From the NCBI GenBank assembly GCA_029940245.1, contig JAOZRF010000174.1, positions 1 to 6,145 on the forward strand: a stretch of DNA of 6,145 nucleotides. The letters run 5' to 3'. The notes beneath the pieces are model-generated. The model did not search any database, was not told the DNA's origin, and saw nothing but the letters and a program-made list of their open reading frames with translations. Position numbers and translations under genes: made by a program. Positions 1 to 5,308 of this stretch are shown in pieces. This DNA is from Desulfobacula sp. (GTDB lineage Bacteria > Desulfobacterota > Desulfobacteria > Desulfobacterales > Desulfobacteraceae). How positions within the stretch are numbered: the first letter of the stretch is position 1; each line of letters starts with the position of its first letter.

Positions 1-818
1 AGAATGGTATTTTTTTTCATAAAATCAAAATGGGATAAAAAGGTTTCGGCAAGTTCTTTTACCCCGGTTCCATTGTGGGCAATTGTTTTTAAAACCCTGG
101 GAGTCCAGGTCAAACCCCTTTTTGGGGGATTGATTTGAAATTTGTCCCCGGCTGTCTGATTTGCAATCTGTTCCACTGTTTTGGGACTGCGCATGCTGAG
201 CATCATTTTAAGCTCAAGCACAGAGACTTGGGCATCAGGCCGGTCACTTTTATTGACAATAAAGATATCTCCGGTTTCAAGGATACCGGCCTTGACGGCC
301 TGGATGCCGTCTCCTGTTCCCGGAATGGTGACAATCCCTGTTGAATGGACCACAGAGGCAATGTCAAACTCTGCCTGTCCTGCTCCCACGGTTTCAATGA
401 TAATGATATCATATCCCATGGCAGAAAGAACAACAGCAGTATCTTTTGTTGCTCTGGAAAGGCCCCCTTTCTGCCCCCTTGATGCCATGGACCGGATAAA
501 GACTTTTTCATCTGCTGCATGGCGCTGCATGCGCAGCCGGTCTCCTAAAATAGCACCGCCGGAAAAAGGGCTTGTGGGATCCACGGCAATCACGGCAATT
601 TTAAGGTCTTGTTTGCGGAATTCAAAAATCAAAGCGTCAATCAGGGTGGATTTACCCACACCGGGAGCTCCCGTAATGCCAATGATAAAGGCATTACCGG
701 AATGGGGATACAATTGTTTGAGCAGATCAAAGGCTTTTGGATCATCGTCATCAATCAGACGGATCATCCTTGCCCCGGCTTTCTGGTTCCCCATCAATAT
801 GTCTTTGATCTCAGGCAC
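1..818 (-). CDS. meaB: MeaB/ArgK-family GTPase (B12-dependent acyl-CoA mutase chaperone), C-terminus cut by window edge
   Basis: G3E-type P-loop GTPase. Family members (MeaB, ArgK/YgfD, MMAA) use GTP hydrolysis to gate cofactor loading and protect adenosylcobalamin-dependent acyl-CoA mutases in the cytoplasm. I translated it by hand from position 818: 272 codons are present, against about 310-330 for the family, so roughly 40-60 C-terminal residues (dimerisation arm) lie beyond position 1. Visible motifs are Walker A GAPGVGKS (residues 50-57), the family block DPTSPFSGGAILGDRLRM (80-97), SMASRGQKGGL (110-120), ETVGAGQAE (142-150) and the guanine-specificity NKSD (189-192). There is no frameshift. 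The GTG start at 818-816 is chosen because the N-terminus PEIKDILMGNQKAGARMI aligns with the usual MeaB N-terminal helix; ATG at 794-792 would remove part of it and has no good Shine-Dalgarno. The start overlaps the gntR stop by 8 nt (GTGCCTGA), suggesting translational coupling. Which mutase it serves is unknown; none is in the window. Confidence -1.
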   Translation of the reverse strand, partial: MPEIKDILMGNQKAGARMIRLIDDDDPKAFDLLKQLYPHSGNAFIIGITGAPGVGKSTLIDALIFEFRKQDLKIAVIAVDPTSPFSGGAILGDRLRMQRHAADEKVFIRSMASRGQKGGLSRATKDTAVVLSAMGYDIIIIETVGAGQAEFDIASVVHSTGIVTIPGTGDGIQAVKAGILETGDIFIVNKSDRPDAQVSVLELKMMLSMRSPKTVEQIANQTAGDKFQINPPKRGLTWTPRVLKTIAHNGTGVKELAETFLSHFDFMKKNTI

Positions 819-1527
819 TTTTTTTTTCTTTTTCCTCTTTATTTAACTGGTTTAGAACTGCGTTTTTCCCTTTAATGATGTGGTCTCTGACAAGCTTTTC
901 AACGGCATCGCCATCCCGGCTTTTAATGGCAGCCAGCATTTTGAAATGGTCTTCATGGCTCTCATGGGCATATCCCGTCTGTTTTAAGATGATCTGCCGG
1001 AATCGTGAAATTTGTGCCCGAAGCTGGTTGATCATTTTGATCAGTTTCGGGCTTTTGCTCAAAGCGTAGAGAAGATCATGAAACTGGGTGTTGATTGTCT
1101 GGAGTTTATCATAGTCTTTTCCCCCAAGACAAAGTTTAAATTCCATCATCTTTTTTTCTAGGGGAATAAGATCCGGGGCTGTATGGTTTTGGGCAGCCAG
1201 CCTTGCGGCATAGGCTTCAAGAACACTTCTGATCCCAAAGGTCTGCTCAATTTCTTCCTTTGTCAAGCAGACCACCTGGAATCCGCCGGAAGGATTTTTT
1301 TCAATCCAGTCTTCTCTTTCAAGTTTGTGCAGGGCTTCGCGCAAAGGTGTCCTGCTGATACCCAGCATGTCGGCAATTTTGCTTTCCACAAGCCTTGCAC
1401 CCGGTTCAATGGTCTGGTCAATGATGGCTTTTTTCAAATATTCAAAAACATCCTGGCCCAGAGATTTTCTTTCTTTAAAATTATTGTCCAGCTTCATTTG
1501 GGCGCCCCGTTCCTTTAAATAATTCAT
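811..1527 (-). CDS. GntR-family transcriptional regulator, FadR/FCD subfamily
   Basis: Likely autoregulator of this operon. From ATG 1527 it has 238 residues, normal for FadR-type regulators. The N-terminal winged helix-turn-helix spans about 23-88; its core is LVESKIADMLGISRTPLREAL (47-67, with the typical PLREAL recognition helix), followed by a wing (NPSGGFQVV). Residues about 92-228 form an all-helical FCD ligand-binding domain with candidate metal ligands N146, H150 (FHDLL), H194 (HFKMLAAI) and H216 (DHI). The first ligand is usually Asp, so Asn is a variation. FCD domains normally bind small carboxylates through a metal, which suits an operon of acyl-CoA and 2-oxoacid enzymes. The C-terminus is a Lys/Glu-rich tail. 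Start is uncertain: TTG 1533 (AGGA 12 nt away), ATG 1527 (same AGGA 18 nt away) and ATG 1497 (AGGA at 1511-1514, 13 nt away) are all possible and all keep the DNA-binding domain intact. The true ligand cannot be read from sequence. Confidence 0.93.
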   Translation of the reverse strand: MNYLKERGAQMKLDNNFKERKSLGQDVFEYLKKAIIDQTIEPGARLVESKIADMLGISRTPLREALHKLEREDWIEKNPSGGFQVVCLTKEEIEQTFGIRSVLEAYAARLAAQNHTAPDLIPLEKKMMEFKLCLGGKDYDKLQTINTQFHDLLYALSKSPKLIKMINQLRAQISRFRQIILKQTGYAHESHEDHFKMLAAIKSRDGDAVEKLVRDHIIKGKNAVLNQLNKEEKEKKSA

Positions 1528-1536
1528 GACCAAACA

Positions 1537-2727
1537 CTAAATAATTCCTTTTTCTTTGAATTCTGCAAGCGTAATCTTGTCATACCCCAGGACATCCCCA
1601 TAGATTTGCCCATTCTGTTCACCAAATCTGGGTGGAAAGGAAAGTTTGCGATCAGCTTTTTCTAGAAAAGGTGTCATGTTCGGTGGCGGGGCAAGGGTCA
1701 GCTTTGTGCCGGTTTTGGAATCTTTTGAAGACAGAATTCGTTTTGCAACCAGAGAATCTTCCACCACCTCATTTACGGTTTTAATTTTTGAGATGGGTAC
1801 GGTAATGGAGTTGAACAGCTTAATGAGATCTTCAGATGTGTGCAATTCAGTGATGGCGTTAATGGCCTTATTCAGATTGGTGACATCAAGAATTCTGCCC
1901 TTGTTTTTTTTGTACGCTTCTTTTGCAAGGGATTTGAACATGTCTTGACTGACCATGGATTCCCATTGCCGATCATTGCCCACGGCCAGGTAGATAAAAC
2001 CGTTAAGGGTTTTATAAACAGATACGGGACTGAAAAATTCATGGGTGTTGCCCCTCCGGGAAACTGTGGCACCAAAACTCTGTGAAAGGGCAATGGGCGT
2101 GGTAAGCCAGGAGACTGTTGATTCAAACATGGAAAGATCAATACGACTGCCTTCCCCTGTCACTGCCCGTTTAAAAAGCGCTTTCATCAAAAGCCCGTAT
2201 CCGTGTTCCGAGGTTCCCATGTCCGGCAGAGGAATTCCTAAGACCTGGGGGTCACCCTCGGCTTCCCCCGTAAGTTCCATTAATCCCGATCTTGCCTGAA
2301 GGATGGGATCATAGGCGCCTTCATTGGAGTCAGGGCCAAACCCTGTAAGTCCCAGCCAGATGATATCTGGTTTGACCTGTTTTATTAATTCATAGGCAAT
2401 GCCAAGTTTTTCATAATTTTTGGGTAATTGATTGGTGATAAAAATATCTATATTAAGTTTGCTGATTAATTGTTTGAATATTTCTTTGCCCTTTGGATCA
2501 GCCATGTTTAAGGTTAATGCTTTTTTCCCGGAGTTGATGCATAGAAAATATGCGTTCATTCTTTCTTCATTCAGGACATTGTCTCCGATGAACCGGTTGG
2601 GATCTCCATATACTGGGTGTTCAAGGCGAATGACTGTCATTCCGTCCTGGGCAAGTCTATAGGTGAGATAAGGGGCAACGGTTGCCTGTTCAAGGGATAG
2701 TACAGTAAGATTCTTAAAAAGTGTCAT
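1537..2727 (-). CDS. Family III CoA-transferase (CaiB/BaiF, formyl-CoA transferase-like)
   Basis: Cytoplasmic enzyme of 396 residues that moves CoA between carboxylic acids through an aspartyl-CoA thioester; family III members are interlocked homodimers of about 380-430 residues. The N-terminus LTVLSLEQATVAPYLTYRLAQDG is the usual nucleotide-binding-like entry segment. LEHPVYGDPNRF (35-46) and CINSGKKALTLNMADPKG (63-80) match the family blocks. In GIPLPDMGT (164-172) the Asp at residue 169 is in the position of the catalytic aspartate. SRIDLSMFES (194-203) and the C-terminal IYGDVLGYDKITLAEFKEKGII are also typical. ATG 2727 is chosen because GGAG (2734-2737) sits 6 nt upstream and the protein begins as the family does; an in-frame ATG at 2763 would add 12 residues of no family resemblance. 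It follows an 87-nt gap with a strong inverted repeat and ends 9 nt before gntR. CoA donor and acceptor are unknown; by context they could be an aryl or branched-chain acid. Confidence 0.94.
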   Translation of the reverse strand: MTLFKNLTVLSLEQATVAPYLTYRLAQDGMTVIRLEHPVYGDPNRFIGDNVLNEERMNAYFLCINSGKKALTLNMADPKGKEIFKQLISKLNIDIFITNQLPKNYEKLGIAYELIKQVKPDIIWLGLTGFGPDSNEGAYDPILQARSGLMELTGEAEGDPQVLGIPLPDMGTSEHGYGLLMKALFKRAVTGEGSRIDLSMFESTVSWLTTPIALSQSFGATVSRRGNTHEFFSPVSVYKTLNGFIYLAVGNDRQWESMVSQDMFKSLAKEAYKKNKGRILDVTNLNKAINAITELHTSEDLIKLFNSITVPISKIKTVNEVVEDSLVAKRILSSKDSKTGTKLTLAPPPNMTPFLEKADRKLSFPPRFGEQNGQIYGDVLGYDKITLAEFKEKGII

Positions 2728-2733
2728 AAAAGT

Positions 2734-2737
2734 CTCC
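2734..2737 (-). promoter_or_regulatory. Ribosome binding site of the CoA-transferase gene
   Basis: GGAG on the minus strand with a 6-nt spacer to ATG 2727. It decides the start over the in-frame ATGs at 2739 and 2763, neither of which has a comparable upstream purine tract. Confidence 0.75.
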
Positions 2738-2770
2738 ATATATAAATGGATAAAGGTTACCATATTTTGG

Positions 2771-2797
2771 AATAATAGTATACTGTATACAATTATT
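2771..2797. promoter_or_regulatory. 27-bp inverted repeat with two GTATAC cores, candidate GntR operator
   Basis: The plus strand reads left arm AATAATAGTATAC, centre T (2784), right arm GTATACAATTATT. Twelve of thirteen arm pairs match; only 2777/2791 (A/A) fails. The two GTATAC blocks (2778-2783 and 2785-2790) are each self-palindromic and 7 bp apart, so the site could hold two dimers or one dimer in alternative registers. FadR-type GntR proteins usually recognise palindromes with GT and AC half-sites (TNGTNNNACNA type), which this resembles without exact identity. It lies 43-69 nt upstream of the CoA-transferase start and ahead of the GntR gene itself, where an autoregulatory operator would be expected. 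Assignment to this regulator is inference. Confidence 0.6.
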
Positions 2798-2806
2798 TTG
2801 TTTTAA
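2777..2806 (-). promoter_or_regulatory. Possible sigma70-type promoter overlapping the inverted repeat
   Basis: On the minus strand TTAAAA (2806-2801, 4 of 6 to TTGACA) is followed after 18 nt by TATACT (2782-2777, 5 of 6 to TATAAT). The putative -10 box and half the spacer lie inside the inverted repeat, so a bound regulator would block polymerase. The region is so AT-rich that chance matches are likely; TATTAT at 2777-2772 is another -10 candidate but lacks a -35 box. Confidence 0.3.
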
Positions 2807-2814
2807 TATATTTT

Positions 2815-3378
2815 TTAAACCATTTGTCTGCCTGTTTCATAACACAGGTCAAAAATCCTGAGATTTTTTTCCTTAAACGGTCCGGGGCTCATATCATCCA
2901 CTGTAGCCCTTAGATCATCGGCTTTCAAAGGCCCATAACCAAAGGCTGCATAAAAGGCCACCATGGCAAGATTCGTTGACTTGGGAGATCCGAGTTCCAT
3001 AGCTTTTCCGGAAGCTTCCATGGCCATGGATTTGATTTTATTTTTTTCAAGGTAAGCTGCCACCCTTTTATCCGGGAATAATTTGGAAGATGCATTGGCA
3101 AATAATTTTCCGCCTTTTTTCAGGTAAGGAAGATACCGGTAAGCCTCGGACTCGTCCATGGATAGCAGAAAATCAGCAGCTCCTGCCCGGATCAGGCTGG
3201 ATCGGGCATCCCCGATCCTTAAATGGGAAACAACTGATCCGCCTCGCTGGGCCATGCCATGGGTTTCAGCGCCTAAAATATTATATCCCTTATTTAAAGC
3301 CGTGGTGGCCAATATCTTTGTCATGAAAAGGATTCCCTGACCGCCAAGACCGGTTAATACATAATTGGTCGTTTTCAT
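2815..3378 (-). CDS. iorB: Indolepyruvate ferredoxin oxidoreductase, beta subunit
   Basis: Smaller subunit (187 residues, normal for IorB at about 180-200) of the thiamine-diphosphate, iron-sulfur enzyme that converts aryl-pyruvates and CoA to aryl-acetyl-CoA, CO2 and reduced ferredoxin. It is a single pyruvate:ferredoxin oxidoreductase gamma-type domain. The N-terminal GLGGQGILFMTKIL block (residues 10-23) and ETHGMAQRGGSVVSHLRIG (38-56) are hallmark motifs, followed by the conserved SPKSTNLAMVAFYAAFGYGPL segment in two parts around residues 134-155. It has no iron-sulfur cysteine motifs, as expected, since these are in IorA. The start ATG has GGAG at 3389-3392, 10 nt upstream, and lies 23 nt after the iorA stop, so the two subunits are co-transcribed. 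The gene ends just before the 87-nt gap. The exact 2-oxoacid used is not determined by sequence. Confidence 0.95.
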   Translation of the reverse strand: MKTTNYVLTGLGGQGILFMTKILATTALNKGYNILGAETHGMAQRGGSVVSHLRIGDARSSLIRAGAADFLLSMDESEAYRYLPYLKKGGKLFANASSKLFPDKRVAAYLEKNKIKSMAMEASGKAMELGSPKSTNLAMVAFYAAFGYGPLKADDLRATVDDMSPGPFKEKNLRIFDLCYETGRQMV

Positions 3379-3388
3379 AAGTGTTTTT

Positions 3389-3392
3389 CTCC
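3389..3392 (-). promoter_or_regulatory. Ribosome binding site of iorB
   Basis: GGAG on the minus strand, 10 nt before ATG 3378, within the 23-nt iorA-iorB gap. Confidence 0.65.
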
Positions 3393-3401
3393 GTAAAAAG
3401 T

Positions 3402-5261
3402 TTATACTCTTTTAATTGCATCCTGAGGGCAGATCTGCAGGCAGACACCACATTCGACACAAAGCACTTCGTTTATTCGGGTCTTTTCAGTTTCTTTATC
3501 CCGATACAGGGCAGGGCACTCAAATCGTGTAAGGCAGAATCCGCAGTCATTACATTCGTCTGAAATATAAACCTTGATTTTTTCAGGAATAGCAAGGTCC
3601 CTGAACCCGATCACACAGGGGTGGCGGGAAATGATCACGGCAATGCCACCGTCCGGATCATCTACATACTGGGCCGCATCCTTTACCGTCTGGATCATGT
3701 TTTTTGTATCAAAAGGATCAACCACTTTGATATAATCAACGCCGCAACCTTTGACAATGGTTTCAAGGGCAATGGCATTTCCCTTTGATCCATCTACCCT
3801 GTCACTCTGGGTAATGGAGGGCTGCATGCCCGTCATGGCCGTAATATGATTGTCCAGAATTACCAGAATAAACCGGGAATTATTGTAAACGGCATTGATA
3901 AGTCCTGTGGTGCCGGAATGGAAAAAAGTGGAATCCCCCATGGTGGCCACAATGGATTTTTTGATACCATCCTGGATATAGGCGTTCCAGAATCCCGATG
4001 CCATGGTAATCCCGGCCCCCATGTCAAGAACCGTGTCCACAACCCCAAGGTTGCTGCCAAGGGTATAGCACCCGATGTCAGATGGGAAAATGGCTTTTGG
4101 CAAGGCTTTTCTAATGGAATAAAAAGATGCCCGATGGGGACATCCGGGACACAGGGTGGGTTTTCTGATGGGAAGTGATAGCCCTCCTACAAGCTCAAAG
4201 GCCTGTTGCCCGCAGTCAAAGTCTGACAAGGCCGAAAGCTTGCAGTCTAAAAGGGCCTTGTTCAGGATGCCTTCAATTTTTTCAGGCACAAGCTCGCCTT
4301 CCATGGGTACATGGCCCGTGAGCCGTCCCAGGGTCTTGTGCTTGTCCCTTAACATATATTCAATCACGGTATCTGTTTCTTCAATCACCAATACCTTGTC
4401 ACAGGCATCCATGAACTCATCTGCCAATTTTTCCGGGAAAGGATAGGGAGCCCCAAGTTTCAGGACCGGGATTTCAGCTCTTTTGTATTCTTCAAACATA
4501 TCCTGAACCACGCTTGAGGGAACACCAGCCGTTACAATTCCGAAAGGATAAGATTTTCCTTTTTCAAGGGTGTGCATATTAAAAGGTGACAGGCTGTTGA
4601 AGCGTTCACTGATTTTCAGATGTTTTTCATTCAATGCCTTGTGCTGCACAAACCTGAATTTTGGTGTGGATGCCCAGCGGGTTGGTTCCCGCTTAAAATC
4701 AGCCTGGGTTAAATTGTTTTCAAGAACACCGTATTTGATATTCTGCCGTGCATGACAGATTCGGATGGCAGGGCGAACCAGCACGGGCACCTGGAATTCT
4801 TCAGACAGATCAAAGGCAAATTTGATCATTTCCCTTGCCTCTTCAGGGCTTCCCGGATCCAGCACCGGCACTTTGGCCAGACGTGCCATGAGCCGTGAGT
4901 CTTGTTCAGTCTGGGATGAATGGGGTCCTGGGTCATCACAGGAGATGATCACAAGCCCGCCAATGTTGCCGATATACGCGGATGACATAAAAGAATCCGC
5001 GGCCACGTTCAGGCCTACCATTTTCATGCAGCAGGCAGCCCTTTTGCCGGAAATGGCAGCAGCAAAGGCATTGTCAAATGCGACTTTCTCATTAACAGAC
5101 CATTCAATACTGGTATTCAGACTGGCGGCTTTGGAAAACCGGACAACTTCCGGAAGGATTTCCGAAGAAGGGGTCCCTGGGTAGGAGGTCATGATCTGGC
5201 AACCGGCCTCTAAAAGTCCAAGGGCGATGGCGCCGTTTCCTAATAAAAACTCTTGTTTCAT
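3402..5261 (-). CDS. iorA: Indolepyruvate ferredoxin oxidoreductase, alpha subunit
   Basis: Catalytic subunit of 619 residues, matching the usual IorA length of about 580-640. Domains in order: pyruvate:ferredoxin oxidoreductase alpha-type domain (about 5-175) with TSYPGTPSSEI (25-35), the conserved Glu of SIEWSVNEKVAFDNAFAAA (51-69) and SCDDPGPHSSQTEQDSR (107-123); a transketolase C-terminal-like middle domain (about 235-340); CPGCPHRASF (371-380), a hallmark of IorA; a thiamine-diphosphate domain (about 385-555) with GDSTFFHSG (442-450) and the following metal-site Asn region (NAVYNNS, LDN 469-471); and a C-terminal ferredoxin-like tail with two [4Fe-4S] motifs, C570-x2-C573-x2-C576-x5-C582-P and C601-x2-C604-x2-C607-x3-C611-P. 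All key motifs are intact. It oxidises 2-oxoacids (aryl-pyruvates in characterised enzymes) and passes electrons to ferredoxin; it is cytoplasmic and oxygen-sensitive. Start ATG 5261 has AAGGA 7 nt upstream and gives the standard N-terminus. It lies 47 nt after the acyl-CoA dehydrogenase. Substrate specificity is not resolvable here. Confidence 0.97.
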   Translation of the reverse strand: MKQEFLLGNGAIALGLLEAGCQIMTSYPGTPSSEILPEVVRFSKAASLNTSIEWSVNEKVAFDNAFAAAISGKRAACCMKMVGLNVAADSFMSSAYIGNIGGLVIISCDDPGPHSSQTEQDSRLMARLAKVPVLDPGSPEEAREMIKFAFDLSEEFQVPVLVRPAIRICHARQNIKYGVLENNLTQADFKREPTRWASTPKFRFVQHKALNEKHLKISERFNSLSPFNMHTLEKGKSYPFGIVTAGVPSSVVQDMFEEYKRAEIPVLKLGAPYPFPEKLADEFMDACDKVLVIEETDTVIEYMLRDKHKTLGRLTGHVPMEGELVPEKIEGILNKALLDCKLSALSDFDCGQQAFELVGGLSLPIRKPTLCPGCPHRASFYSIRKALPKAIFPSDIGCYTLGSNLGVVDTVLDMGAGITMASGFWNAYIQDGIKKSIVATMGDSTFFHSGTTGLINAVYNNSRFILVILDNHITAMTGMQPSITQSDRVDGSKGNAIALETIVKGCGVDYIKVVDPFDTKNMIQTVKDAAQYVDDPDGGIAVIISRHPCVIGFRDLAIPEKIKVYISDECNDCGFCLTRFECPALYRDKETEKTRINEVLCVECGVCLQICPQDAIKRV

Positions 5262-5268
5262 TTTTGGA

Positions 5269-5273
5269 TCCTT
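5269..5273 (-). promoter_or_regulatory. Ribosome binding site of iorA
   Basis: AAGGA on the minus strand with a 7-nt spacer to ATG 5261, supporting that start. Confidence 0.7.
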
Positions 5274-5308
5274 AAAATTTAGATTTTTGGGAAAATATAC
5301 AATGGACT

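Noticed and set aside
1..40. Runs of T/A at the left edge as a terminator
   Set aside because: They encode Lys codons (MKKN) inside the still-open MeaB frame.
203..520. 105-codon minus-strand frame inside the MeaB region
   Set aside because: It is out of frame with the Walker A, ETVGAGQAE and NKSD motifs of the GTPase, which form one uninterrupted frame from 818 to the window edge.
181..846. 221-codon open frame on the plus strand
   Set aside because: It lies antisense to the motif-complete MeaB GTPase frame, and its translation shows no domain-like pattern; it is a shadow of the coding strand.
2736..2749. CCAT...ATGG near-palindrome overlapping the CoA-transferase ribosome binding site, as an RNA switch
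   Set aside because: The stem has only a few stable pairs in AT-rich sequence and leaves almost no loop; too weak to claim a structure controlling translation.
2728..2763. 12-residue N-terminal extension of the CoA-transferase from ATG 2763
   Set aside because: No family resemblance and no good Shine-Dalgarno, while ATG 2727 has GGAG at 6 nt.
2728..2820. Intrinsic terminator after iorB
   Set aside because: The only strong dyad (2771-2797) is AT-rich and is not followed by a T run on the minus strand; an operator is the better reading.
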